A stretch of 64,000 nucleotides of DNA from Pilosibacter fragilis (lineage in GTDB: Bacteria; Bacillota; Clostridia; Lachnospirales; Lachnospiraceae). Shown piece by piece: positions 8,553 through 17,025 of this stretch. A program made the position numbers and the translations under genes. The stretch is from contig NZ_JAVYJB010000005.1 of assembly GCF_032490495.1 (NCBI RefSeq), positions 207,067 through 271,066 of the forward strand. The letters run 5' to 3'. How positions within the stretch are numbered: position 1 is the stretch's first letter; each line of letters begins with the position of its first letter. The notes beneath the pieces were generated by a model. It searched no databases and had not been told where the DNA came from. It saw only the letters and a list, made by a program, of their open reading frames with translations.

Positions 8553-9944
8553 TTATAATTCGCAGTTATTAACGGTACGCGGGAACGGAACTACGTCGCG
8601 GATATTGCCCATTCCTGTGAGGTACATTACGCAGCGCTCGAAGCCGAGACCGAAACCGGAGTGGCGGACGCTGCCGTACTTTCTCAGATCGAGATAGAAA
8701 CCGTAGTCTTCCGGCTTTAATCCGAGTTCGTTCATGCGGGCAAGGAGCTTTTCGTAATCGTCCTCACGCTGGCTTCCGCCGATGATCTCGCCGATACCCG
8801 GAACGAGACAGTCCACAGCGGCAACGGTCTTTCCGTCCGGATTTAATTTCATGTAGAACGCCTTGATCTCCTTCGGGTAGTCGGTAACGAATACCGGTCT
8901 CTTGAAGATCTTTTCTGTCAGATAGCGCTCATGCTCTGTCTGGAGATCGCAGCCCCAGAATACCTTGTAATCGAATTCGTCGTTGTGCTCTTCAAGGAGC
9001 TTTACAGCCTCTGTGTAGGTAACATGGCCGAATTCGGAATTTAATACGTGGTTTAAGCGGTCGAGAAGTCCCTTGTCAACGAACTGGTTGAAGAAATTCA
9101 TCTCGGACGGAGCGTTCTCGAGAACGTAGCGGATCACGTACTTTAACATGCCTTCAGCGACAGCCATATTGTCATCGAGATCTGCGAATGCCATCTCCGG
9201 CTCGATCATCCAGAACTCGGCAGCATGACGGGTCGTGTTGGAATTCTCAGCACGGAAGGTCGGTCCGAAGGTGTAAACATTGCGGAATGCCATTGCGTAG
9301 GTCTCAGCGTTTAACTGTCCGCTTACGGTAAGGCTTGTATGCTTTCCGAAGAAGTCCTTGCTGTAATCAACTGCGCCGTCCTCAGTCTTCGGAACGTTAT
9401 CAAGATCGAGAGTCGTTACCTGGAACATCTCACCGGCACCCTCACAGTCACTGGAGGTGATTAACGGAGTGTGGACATAGACGAAGCCCTGCTCCTGGAA
9501 GTACTGATGGATCGCGTAAGCAATCAGGGAACGCACACGGAATACAGCCTGGAATGTATTGGTACGCGCGCGAAGGTGCGGGATCGTACGAAGATATTCG
9601 AAGGTGTGGCGTTTTTTCTGGAGCGGGTAGTCTGCGCTGGAAGCCCCCTCAACGGTAACTTCTGTTGCCTGGATCTCAAACGGCTGCTTTGCCTCCGGTG
9701 TTGCCACAAGAGTACCTTTAACGATGATGGAAGCGCCGACGTTTAATTTGGAGACCTCAGCGAAGTTTGCCATTGTGTCATGGTAAACGATCTGTAAGGT
9801 GTCGAAGTTTGTACCGTCGTTTAATACGATAAAGCCGAATGCCTTGGAGTCACGAATGCTGCGGATCCATCCGCCGACAGTGATCTCCTTATCTAAATAT
9901 TTCTCACGCTCTTTAAAGAGCTCTTTGACTGTTGTCAACTGCAT
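8553..9944 (-). CDS. asnS: Asparaginyl-tRNA synthetase
   Basis: The protein has 463 residues and is a class IIb synthetase that charges tRNA-Asn. The N-terminal OB fold that binds the anticodon spans residues 1-110 (KEITVGGWIRSIRDSKAFGF). Class II motif 2 appears as FGPTFRAENSNTTRHAAEFW (near 225-245), a signature of AsnRS, and motif 3 as GFGLGFERCVMYLTGMGNIR near the C-terminus. The ATG at 9944 follows GGAGAAGGAAG. No T-box could be seen in the 264 bp upstream, unlike tyrS in this window. Confidence 0.97.
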   Translation of the reverse strand: MQLTTVKELFKEREKYLDKEITVGGWIRSIRDSKAFGFIVLNDGTNFDTLQIVYHDTMANFAEVSKLNVGASIIVKGTLVATPEAKQPFEIQATEVTVEGASSADYPLQKKRHTFEYLRTIPHLRARTNTFQAVFRVRSLIAYAIHQYFQEQGFVYVHTPLITSSDCEGAGEMFQVTTLDLDNVPKTEDGAVDYSKDFFGKHTSLTVSGQLNAETYAMAFRNVYTFGPTFRAENSNTTRHAAEFWMIEPEMAFADLDDNMAVAEGMLKYVIRYVLENAPSEMNFFNQFVDKGLLDRLNHVLNSEFGHVTYTEAVKLLEEHNDEFDYKVFWGCDLQTEHERYLTEKIFKRPVFVTDYPKEIKAFYMKLNPDGKTVAAVDCLVPGIGEIIGGSQREDDYEKLLARMNELGLKPEDYGFYLDLRKYGSVRHSGFGLGFERCVMYLTGMGNIRDVVPFPRTVNNCEL

Positions 9945-10208
9945 GATTCTTCCTTCTCCTTATATCTCTCTTCTTAGCTTAGATAAATGTGCAATCTGGT
10001 ATTAGTATAGCGTATTTTTTATGGGGATTCAAGGTGAAATGGGCATAACACGGGGGTTTTCGGGAGTTTTTTAAAGGCTTCCCGAGCAGAAATTACAGAG
10101 TCCATCAAGATTTGTAAGTAAAATAGAAATAGAAAAATAAGTTTTTATAGAAAAATCCCGAAATATCGACTATAATAATAATAAAATAGCACACGGGAGG
10201 GCAAACGA

Positions 10209-11519
10209 ATGAATATTTACGATCGGATCAAGACCATGAGCGATGAGATGGCAGGTGACCTTACAGCGCAGAGACGTGACTTTCATAAGTACGCGGAGCC
10301 GGGCTGGTTTGAGATGAGGACATCGTCCATTATTGCGCGGAAACTGACAGAGCTCGGATATGAAGTGCTTGTCGGAGATCAGGTCTGCAAAAAGGATTCC
10401 AGAATGGGCGTTCCGTCTGAGGAAAAGTTAGAGGAACAGTATGAGCGTGCCGTTGCCCAGGGAGCGGATCCGGAGTTTGTTAAGTACACAAAGGGAGGAA
10501 TGACCGGTGTGATCGGAATCCTGCGCTGCGGCGAGGGCCCGACGGTTGCCATGCGGTTTGATATCGATGCCCTCGGCGTATTCGAGGAACATGATCCGAG
10601 CCACAGACCGGCGAAGGAGGGATTTAACTCCGTAAATGAAGGCTTCATGCATGCCTGCGGACATGATGGACATGCCACCATCGGTCTCGGTGTGGCGAAA
10701 GTTCTGATGTCTATAAAGGACCAGCTTCACGGAACAGTAAAGCTGATCTTCCAGCCGGCGGAAGAGGGCGTCCGCGGCGCGAAATCCATCGTTGATAACG
10801 GACACCTTGACGGTGTGGATTACCTGATCGGCTCTCATGTGACAAATAAGAAAGAGGACGATCCGGCAGTGGTAATTCCGGGAAGCTATGGTTCTCTCGC
10901 AACGACAAAATATGATGTGATCTTCCACGGAAAATCTGCCCATGCGGGCGGATCACCGGAGGTTGGACGGAATGTCATGCTGGCAGTCGGAACGGCGATC
11001 TTAAACCTTTATGCGATCCCGCGTCACTCCGGCGGTGTGTCCAGAGTAAATGTGGGAACCGTTGTCGCCGGAAGCGGACGGAATGTTATCGCGGACGAGG
11101 CGAAGATGGAGATCGAGGTCCGCGGTGAGACCACCGAGATCAACGAGTACATGAAAAATTACGCAGTGAACATTATCGAGAGCGCGGCAAAAATGCACGG
11201 ATGCACCTGTGAGATGAAGCTTATGGGCGCGGCAAACTCCCTGGCGAGCAGTGAGGCGCTGATGGAGCGGGTGAAGAGAGTCTGCGAGGAAGATCTCCAT
11301 TTGCCGGTTGCGAAGGAAATGAGCAGCAAAAACGGCGGCAGCGAGGATGTCTCCTATATGATGAACCGCGTCCAGGAACAGGGCGGACAGGCGACCTTCA
11401 TGCGCGTCCTCACCCACGAAGCCGGCCCGGGTCACAGCCGTATCTTCGATATCGACGAGCAGGTTCTTCCGAATGCGGTGAAGATCTTCTGCGGTGTGGT
11501 TTATGACATTATGCACTAA
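10209..11519 (+). CDS. abgA: AbgA-like M20 amidohydrolase (p-aminobenzoyl-glutamate hydrolase type)
   Basis: The protein has 436 residues, the same length as E. coli AbgA, and matches its recognisable features: RRDFHKYAEPGWFEMRT at the N-terminus, SRMGVPSEEKLEEQYERA, then CGHDGHATIGLG (metal ligands), LIFQPAEEGVRGAKSIVD and GSEDVSYMMNRVQ. AbgA splits p-aminobenzoyl-glutamate, a folate breakdown product, or related N-acyl amino acids. No partner AbgB lies next to it, but two AbgT-type carriers occur 33 kb downstream. The ATG at 10209 is preceded by GGGAGGGC and an A/T-rich -10-like tract. A terminator shared with the converging gene follows. Exact substrate is an inference from similarity. Confidence 0.82.
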   Translation: MNIYDRIKTMSDEMAGDLTAQRRDFHKYAEPGWFEMRTSSIIARKLTELGYEVLVGDQVCKKDSRMGVPSEEKLEEQYERAVAQGADPEFVKYTKGGMTGVIGILRCGEGPTVAMRFDIDALGVFEEHDPSHRPAKEGFNSVNEGFMHACGHDGHATIGLGVAKVLMSIKDQLHGTVKLIFQPAEEGVRGAKSIVDNGHLDGVDYLIGSHVTNKKEDDPAVVIPGSYGSLATTKYDVIFHGKSAHAGGSPEVGRNVMLAVGTAILNLYAIPRHSGGVSRVNVGTVVAGSGRNVIADEAKMEIEVRGETTEINEYMKNYAVNIIESAAKMHGCTCEMKLMGAANSLASSEALMERVKRVCEEDLHLPVAKEMSSKNGGSEDVSYMMNRVQEQGGQATFMRVLTHEAGPGHSRIFDIDEQVLPNAVKIFCGVVYDIMH

Positions 11520-11555
11520 TGGGTGAGAAGGGCATGCGATAAAAAGCGACAGATA

Positions 11556-11590
11556 AAAAGAGCTCCGGCCAATTTGCCGGAGCTCTTTTC
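11556..11590. terminator. Bidirectional terminator between convergent genes
   Basis: A near-perfect stem AAAAGAGCTCCGGC / GCCGGAGCTCTTTT has an A-run on one side and a T-run on the other. It can stop both the AbgA-like gene (plus) and the alcohol dehydrogenase (minus). Confidence 0.85.
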
Positions 11591-11610
11591 ATAAATGCGA
11601 GAAGGCACTT

Positions 11611-12759
11611 TTATGCCATGATCTTGCGGAACAGGTCTTTCAGGTCCTCTACGCTGGCATCCTTCGGGTTGCCCGGCGCGCAGGCATCTGCATGTGCGGA
11701 CTCTGCAAGGAACGGAAGGTCTTCCTCTTTGATCGCCTCAAGGACAGACGGAATTCCGACATCCGCGGAAAGCTTCTTGACAGCGTCAACAGCAGCCTTC
11801 CGGTATTCGTCCTGAGACATGGAATCAACATTTGCAACGCCCATTGCACGCGCGATCTCACGATATTTTTCGCCGGTGCATTCCTGATTATATTCCATAA
11901 CGATCGGAAGCATCATTGCGCAGGCAACACCGTGCGGGGTATCATAGACAGCACCGAGTGTGTGTGCCATGGAGTGGGCGATGCCAAGACCAACGTTGGA
12001 GAAGCCCATACCGGCAATGTACTGACCGAGAGCCATTCCCTCGCGGCCTTCCTTTGTGTTTGCCACAGCACCGCGCAGGGATTTTGAGATGATCTCGATG
12101 GCTTTCAGATGGAACATATCGGTCATTTCCCAGGCAGCTTTTGTTGTGTAGCCTTCGATGGCATGGGTCAGGGCATCCATACCGGTGGAAGCGGTAAGTC
12201 CCTTTGGCATGGAGGACATCATATCCGGGTCAACAACAGCAATGATCGGCATGTCATGCGGGTCAACGCATACAAATTTACGCTTTCTTTCGATATCGGT
12301 GATAACATAGTTGATCGTAACCTCGGCAGCAGTACCGGCTGTTGTCGGAACGGCGATGATCGGAACACACGGTTTTTTCGTCGGTGCAACACCCTCAAGA
12401 CTTCTTACATCCTCAAATTCCGGGTTTGCGATGATGATGCCGATCGCTTTGGAGGTATCCATGGAGGAGCCGCCGCCGATGGCGATCAGGTAGTCAGCGC
12501 CGGATGCCTTAAATGCTTCAACACCGTGCTGGACATTCTGGATCGTCGGGTTTGCTTTAATATCGGAGTAGAGCTCGTAGTCAAGACCGTTTGCGGTCAG
12601 AATGTCGGTTACTTTGGCGGTAACCTTGAATTTTACGAGATCCGGGTCGGAACATACGAACGCCTTTTTAAAGCCGTGGGCTTTCGCCTCGTTCGCGATC
12701 TCCTGAATCGCGCCTGCTCCGTGATAAGATGTCTGATTTAACATAATACGATTTGCCAT
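11611..12759 (-). CDS. Iron-containing alcohol dehydrogenase (FucO-like)
   Basis: The protein has 382 residues and is a group III NAD(P)-dependent alcohol dehydrogenase. The nucleotide-binding motif IAIGGGSSMDTSKAIGI is near residue 90. Metal ligands are the usual Asp and three His, seen in DALTHAIEGY and HSMAHTLGAVYDTPHGVA. It starts MANRIMLNQTSYHGAGA, as in lactaldehyde reductase-like members, and the ATG at 12759 has AAGGAG at good spacing. A longer frame to 12924 reads through a promoter-like AT-rich region and is rejected. The upstream TetR-family gene on the same strand probably controls it. Whether it reduces lactaldehyde, butanal or another aldehyde is not decidable. Confidence 0.9.
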   Translation of the reverse strand: MANRIMLNQTSYHGAGAIQEIANEAKAHGFKKAFVCSDPDLVKFKVTAKVTDILTANGLDYELYSDIKANPTIQNVQHGVEAFKASGADYLIAIGGGSSMDTSKAIGIIIANPEFEDVRSLEGVAPTKKPCVPIIAVPTTAGTAAEVTINYVITDIERKRKFVCVDPHDMPIIAVVDPDMMSSMPKGLTASTGMDALTHAIEGYTTKAAWEMTDMFHLKAIEIISKSLRGAVANTKEGREGMALGQYIAGMGFSNVGLGIAHSMAHTLGAVYDTPHGVACAMMLPIVMEYNQECTGEKYREIARAMGVANVDSMSQDEYRKAAVDAVKKLSADVGIPSVLEAIKEEDLPFLAESAHADACAPGNPKDASVEDLKDLFRKIMA

Positions 12760-12862
12760 GATAAAAAACTCCTTCCATGAATACTTGCTCTCAAAAGCTT
12801 TCTGTGCCTTTGTTATTATATTAACAAATTTGAAGGGCAAAAAGAAAGTTACAGAAAAGGTC

Positions 12863-12875
12863 AAGTGTAACACTT
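12863..12875. promoter_or_regulatory. Candidate operator palindrome
   Basis: AAGTGTAACACTT is a perfect 13-bp inverted repeat between the TetR-family gene and the alcohol dehydrogenase start. Its position upstream of the dehydrogenase promoter region fits a repressor site, but the link to the neighbouring regulator is only positional. Confidence 0.35.
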
Positions 12876-12936
12876 TAAGGAAAATCGACATATTGCAAAA
12901 GAAAGACATAGAAAAATTGTGCAAAATAACAATAGA

Positions 12937-13518
12937 TCAGGACAGCAGATGAAGCTCAAGAAACAGATCCCGCAATGCTGCCGGCATCGCGCGGACGAGA
13001 AGCCCGGCAAACTGGGACGGGGTTAGGTCCATGCCACCGAGAACCCACTTTACGGTCATGGTGATCGAGCCCTGACAGTACATTTCCAGAAGAAAATGGA
13101 TCTCAGGGGTGGCCGGTCTGCCGCTTTTTTCCCGGATCAGATTTTCATAAAAGGCGAGGATCAGCTTAAAATCATGCTCCCGCAGGGAATTCTGCCTGTC
13201 ATAGCGGAATGCAGCGGCAAAAAACGCCTTTTCCTCCTGAATATATGTAAATTTTTTCTCCAGGCTGTCAAGGACCGTGGTCCCGCGTCCCATATGTTCA
13301 AAGGAGCGGGCGAGGAGCTTGTCGAAATACCAGTTGATCAGGTCATATTTATCAAGAAAATTCCGGTAAAAGGTCTGGCGGGTGACGCCGCAGCGCTCTG
13401 TGATCTGGCGGACAGTGATCGCATCGACCGGAGTTGTCTTCATGCATTCCTTCATGGCTGCGGCGAGACGGTATTTTGTTTTTTCCCCCTTCATGGCAGG
13501 CGTGCTGGATTCGATCAT
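12937..13518 (-). CDS. TetR-family regulator, DhaS-like
   Basis: The protein has 193 residues. The N-terminal TetR helix-turn-helix reads AITVRQITERCGVTRQTFYR at about residues 34-53. The C-terminal half resembles the TetR_C_8 / DhaS group (FYRNFLDKYDLINWYFDKLL; MTVKWVLGGMDLTPSQFAGL). Such proteins often control alcohol or dihydroxyacetone metabolism. It lies immediately upstream of the alcohol dehydrogenase on the same strand with a 177-bp gap that holds a perfect palindrome, so regulation of the dehydrogenase is a reasonable inference. The ATG at 13518 has AGAAAGGAGC upstream. Confidence 0.85.
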   Translation of the reverse strand: MIESSTPAMKGEKTKYRLAAAMKECMKTTPVDAITVRQITERCGVTRQTFYRNFLDKYDLINWYFDKLLARSFEHMGRGTTVLDSLEKKFTYIQEEKAFFAAAFRYDRQNSLREHDFKLILAFYENLIREKSGRPATPEIHFLLEMYCQGSITMTVKWVLGGMDLTPSQFAGLLVRAMPAALRDLFLELHLLS

Positions 13519-13646
13519 TAAAAGCTCCTTTCTACGGTATCGCGACCGGTGCTATTGTATTCAGTAAATTCTATCATATTTTTCCCAAGGGAGAAAGTCT
13601 TTTTGCTCCGGTTAGCTCCCTCTTCAGATATCATCGGGAAGCGTTC

Positions 13647-13699
13647 AAAAAAACCCCGTATTATCCGCGATCGAGTCACGCGGATGATACGGAGTTTTT
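13647..13699 (-). terminator. Terminator of the YfcC-like carrier gene
   Basis: A 14-bp stem (CCGTATCATCCGCG / CGCGGATAATACGG on the minus strand) is followed by GGTTTTTTT. It lies 50 bp after the carrier's stop. Confidence 0.8.
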
Positions 13700-13749
13700 G
13701 TTATACCTGAATGAGCTTCAGATGGCTGAGCCCAAAGGCAGACCGGTTT

Positions 13750-15261
13750 TTATGAGAGACCGATCACAACGGCAAGGATCACAGCGATGGATCCGAATGC
13801 AAACAGGACAGCCTGGAATTTGATCTGGAATTTTGCCCATTTGCCCCAGTCGAGCTTTGCTGCGGCCAGCGCGCCTAAGAGACAGCCGGAGGTCGGAACG
13901 ATGAAGTTTGTGAAGGCGTCACCAAGCTGGTACGCAACAACAGCAACCTGTCTCTCGACACCGACAAGATCGGCGAGAGGAGCCATGATCGGCATGGTAA
14001 GTGCAGCCTGTCCGGAACCGGATACAACGAAGAAGTTGAACACGGACTGGAAGATATACATAAACCATGCGGAGATCACCGGCGGGAAATTCTGCATTCC
14101 GTCGCTGATGCTGTGAAGGATCGTATTTAAGACTGTACCGTCGGTTGCACTTGTGCCACCGAGGATGATGATAATACCCTGCGCCATTCCGACACACATT
14201 GCAGCGCCTAAAAGATCGGCAGCACCGTGGTCGAAGGATTTTGCGATATCATTTACTTTCATGTCATTCAGCTTGAAGACAACGCCGATGATACCGGAAA
14301 CAAGACCCATCACGAAGAACTGGGAAGCGATCTCCGGGATATAGTAGCCCTCGCTTACAACGCCCCAGATCGTCCATACCATGCAGGCAGCGACCGTGAG
14401 GAGAACAAGCTTGTGGCCGAGAGTGAACGGCGGCATCTCTTTGCCGTTCTTTGCGAATTCTTTTCTGTATTCTTCGTCAGATTCATACGCAACGGAGAGC
14501 TGCGGATCTTTCTTGATCTTTACTGCGTAGCGCATCGTGAAGACGATCGTAAGTCCTGTGAAGAAGATCCATAACGGGATACGGAACCATGCACCGGACA
14601 TGACCGGAATACCGGCAACACCCTGAGCAACAGCCAGTCCGAACGGATTCTGCCAGGAAGAACCGAAGCCGATCTGTGTAGATACGTAGGAGCACATAAT
14701 TCCGACAACTGCGTCATACCCCATTGCGATAAACATTGGTACGAGGATCATAACGAACGGAATTGCCTCCTCACCCATACCGAAGACTGCGCCTCCGAGG
14801 GAGAACAGGACTACGAGGATCGGGATCAGAAGGATCTCGCGTCCGTTTGTCAAAGCGATGACCCGCATAATGCCGCTTTCTATCGCGCCTGTCCGGAGAA
14901 CGATACCGAAGGCACCGCCAACGACCAGAATGAAGGCGATGATTCCGACAGCGGTACCATTCTTATCGCCGACGGTCATACCCTCGAATACATAGTTTAA
15001 AATTCCCTGACCGCCAAAGTCCTCGGTTCCGAAGATCGGAGCTGCTTTGGTCACTTTGTTTCCGTTTTCATCCAGAATATACTGGAAGCTTTCCGGATCC
15101 AGAACGGTTCTTGTTTTTTCCACGCCGTTCTGCATATACGTGATTTCTTTTGTGTCGTATTTACCCAACGGGATAAATACGGTGAGCAGAGCCGCGAACA
15201 GAATGACACCAAAAATGATGATGTAAGTGTGCGGCATCTGGAAGCCCTTTTTTTTCTCCAT
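13750..15261 (-). CDS. YfcC-family membrane carrier
   Basis: The protein has 503 residues with about a dozen hydrophobic segments and belongs to the YfcC/DcuC-like group of the ion transporter superfamily. Recognisable stretches are FGVILFAALLTVFIPLGKYD at the N-terminus, FSLGGAVFGMGEEAIPFVM, GFGSSWQNPFGLAVAQGVAG and VVSGSGQAALTMPIMAPLAD. Members are proposed to move C4-dicarboxylates, amino acids or small peptides. Next to the AbgA-like hydrolase and amid several M20 peptidases, a peptide or amino-acid substrate is plausible but unproven. Start ATG 15261 follows GGGGGGAT. Confidence 0.8.
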   Translation of the reverse strand: MEKKKGFQMPHTYIIIFGVILFAALLTVFIPLGKYDTKEITYMQNGVEKTRTVLDPESFQYILDENGNKVTKAAPIFGTEDFGGQGILNYVFEGMTVGDKNGTAVGIIAFILVVGGAFGIVLRTGAIESGIMRVIALTNGREILLIPILVVLFSLGGAVFGMGEEAIPFVMILVPMFIAMGYDAVVGIMCSYVSTQIGFGSSWQNPFGLAVAQGVAGIPVMSGAWFRIPLWIFFTGLTIVFTMRYAVKIKKDPQLSVAYESDEEYRKEFAKNGKEMPPFTLGHKLVLLTVAACMVWTIWGVVSEGYYIPEIASQFFVMGLVSGIIGVVFKLNDMKVNDIAKSFDHGAADLLGAAMCVGMAQGIIIILGGTSATDGTVLNTILHSISDGMQNFPPVISAWFMYIFQSVFNFFVVSGSGQAALTMPIMAPLADLVGVERQVAVVAYQLGDAFTNFIVPTSGCLLGALAAAKLDWGKWAKFQIKFQAVLFAFGSIAVILAVVIGLS

Positions 15262-15385
15262 GGCTTATCCCCCCATAATTGTATTCTCTGCCTGTGAAAT
15301 CCCCCGCACAGGTAGTGTATCTACTATATTAACATAAATTCTGTGATACGTCATTACTCTTTTCCTTTAATCCTACATATTAATA

Positions 15386-15518
15386 GTTGCTGTACAGGGG
15401 TAGGAATTTTCTGAACTGAAAATTCCGTACAATACAGTGGTGGCAGTGGATTTTGCCGATTCGGAATGCGAAGCATCGGCAAAATCAGTTACTGTTTGCG
15501 CAAGGCGTGAACAGTAAC
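15386..15518. mobile_element. MITE-like element (copy A1)
   Basis: A 133-bp non-coding element with ends GTTGCTGT and ACAGTAAC and a perfect 8-bp flanking direct repeat TATTAATA (15378-15385 and 15519-15526). It folds into three hairpins in order: GGAATTTTC/GAAAATTCC; GATTTTGCCGAT/ATCGGCAAAATC with a 14-base loop; GTTACTGTT/AACAGTAAC. It sits in the 489-bp divergent gap between the YfcC-like carrier and glgC, upstream of the glgC promoter. Confidence 0.85.
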
Positions 15519-15663
15519 TATTAATAGGTTTATACAATTTCGAATCAGCATTTTTGGTACTTATGTAACCAATCAGGAACATAGGTATTGTATTGCGTAT
15601 CATACAAAAAGAAAAAAATGTCAGAATATACACAAAATTGGGATTGAAAGGATGAAAAGTTTG

Positions 15664-15692
15664 TTCACATCTTCTAAAAAGTATGTTATAAT
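15664..15692 (+). promoter_or_regulatory. glgC promoter
   Basis: TTCACA and TATAAT with a 17-bp spacer. It lies 59 bp upstream of the chosen glgC start and inside the longer open frame, which argues against that frame's upstream start. Confidence 0.65.
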
Positions 15693-15750
15693 AGAGTCAC
15701 CATCTAAGAAACTAATGTATGGGACAAAAAGAGCAGCAAGAGGTGATATC

Positions 15751-17025
15751 ATGGTAAAAAAAGAGATGATAGCGATGCTGTTGGCAGGAGGACAGGGAAG
15801 CCGCCTCGGTGTATTAACACAGAAAGTGGCAAAACCGGCCGTCTCCTTCGGCGGAAAGTACAGAATTATTGATTTCCCGCTCAGCAACTGCATCAACTCT
15901 GGTGTTGATACTGTGGGAGTATTGACCCAGTACCAGCCCTTACGTTTAAACGCGCACATTGGAATCGGTATTCCGTGGGACTTAGACCGCAACGTCGGCG
16001 GCGTTACGATCCTGCCCCCTTACGAGAGAAGTAAAGGCAGCGACTGGTATACAGGAACCGCGAACGCAATTTACCAGAATCTGGAGTACATGGAGTCCTA
16101 CAATCCGGAATACGTTCTGATCCTTTCCGGCGACCACATCTACAAAATGGATTATGAGGTCATGCTGGAATATCACAAAGCGAATAATGCGGATGTCACG
16201 ATTGCCGCTATGCCGGTGCCGATCGAGGAAGCAAGCCGTTTCGGAATCCTGATCACGGATGACAACAATAAGATCACGGAATTTGAGGAAAAACCGGCGA
16301 ACCCGAGAAGCAACCTCGCTTCCATGGGTATCTATATCTTCAGCTGGAAGGCACTGAAGGAAGCGCTCATCAAGCTTTCCGAGGAGCCGGGCTGTGATTT
16401 CGGAAAACATGTGATCCCGTATTGCTTCGAGCAGGGCAAACGGATCTTTGCATATGAGTACAATGGTTACTGGAAAGATGTCGGAACTCTCGGCTCCTAC
16501 TGGGAAGCAAATATGGAGCTCATCGACATTATTCCGGAATTCAACCTGTATGAGGAATACTGGAAGATCTATACAAAGAGCGACCGGATCCCGCCGCAGT
16601 ATATTTCCGCGGACGCGAAGATCACAAAGTGTATCATCGGCGAAGGTTCCGAGATCTACGGAGAGGTAACGAACTCTGTGATCGGATCCGGCGTAACGAT
16701 CGAGAAAGGCGCTGTAGTCAAAGACTCCATCATCATGCAGGACAGCGTGATCGGTGAAGGCGCGGTGATAGAAAAAGCGATCGTGGCCGAGGACGTAAAG
16801 GTCGGCGCCGGGGCGCACCTTGGTGTTGGTGAATATGCGCCGAGCAAATATGACCAGAAAGTATACCAGTTTGATCTTGTGACGATCGGCGAACACTCTG
16901 TGATCCCGGAGAACGTAAAGATCGGCAAGAATACAGCAATTTCAGGTGTGACGACCGCGGAGGATTATCCGGACGGAGCGCTTGAGAGCGGCGGCTACAT
17001 TGTAAAGGCAGGTGGAATCGTATGA
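15751..17025 (+). CDS. glgC: Glucose-1-phosphate adenylyltransferase
   Basis: The protein has 424 residues and makes ADP-glucose from ATP and glucose-1-phosphate, the first committed step of glycogen synthesis. The nucleotidyltransferase motifs are AMLLAGGQGSRLG (residues 8-20), KPAVSFGGKYRIIDFPLSN, SGDHIYKMDYEVM with the catalytic Asp, and EFEEKPANPRSN. A left-handed beta-helix of hexapeptide-like repeats closes the protein (SVIGEGAVIEKAIVAED). The ATG at 15751 has AAGAGGTGA upstream. The stop overlaps the glgD start (ATGA), so the two subunits are made together. Confidence 0.96.
   Translation: MVKKEMIAMLLAGGQGSRLGVLTQKVAKPAVSFGGKYRIIDFPLSNCINSGVDTVGVLTQYQPLRLNAHIGIGIPWDLDRNVGGVTILPPYERSKGSDWYTGTANAIYQNLEYMESYNPEYVLILSGDHIYKMDYEVMLEYHKANNADVTIAAMPVPIEEASRFGILITDDNNKITEFEEKPANPRSNLASMGIYIFSWKALKEALIKLSEEPGCDFGKHVIPYCFEQGKRIFAYEYNGYWKDVGTLGSYWEANMELIDIIPEFNLYEEYWKIYTKSDRIPPQYISADAKITKCIIGEGSEIYGEVTNSVIGSGVTIEKGAVVKDSIIMQDSVIGEGAVIEKAIVAEDVKVGAGAHLGVGEYAPSKYDQKVYQFDLVTIGEHSVIPENVKIGKNTAISGVTTAEDYPDGALESGGYIVKAGGIV

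Noticed and set aside
9945..10208. A T-box or other riboswitch upstream of asnS
   Set aside because: No T-box sequence, terminator or stem I distal motif is present on the minus strand.
12109..12741. A 210-residue plus-strand frame opposite the alcohol dehydrogenase
   Set aside because: It is rich in His, Gly and Asp as antisense frames of such genes are, and it has no ribosome binding site.
15379..15526. Copy A1 read as having a longer inverted repeat of 16 bp
   Set aside because: The outer TATTAATA is itself palindromic; comparison with the other copies shows that it belongs to the target duplication and not to the element.
15982..16896. A 304-residue minus-strand frame opposite glgC
   Set aside because: glgC is unambiguous on the plus strand, and the antisense protein has no domain.
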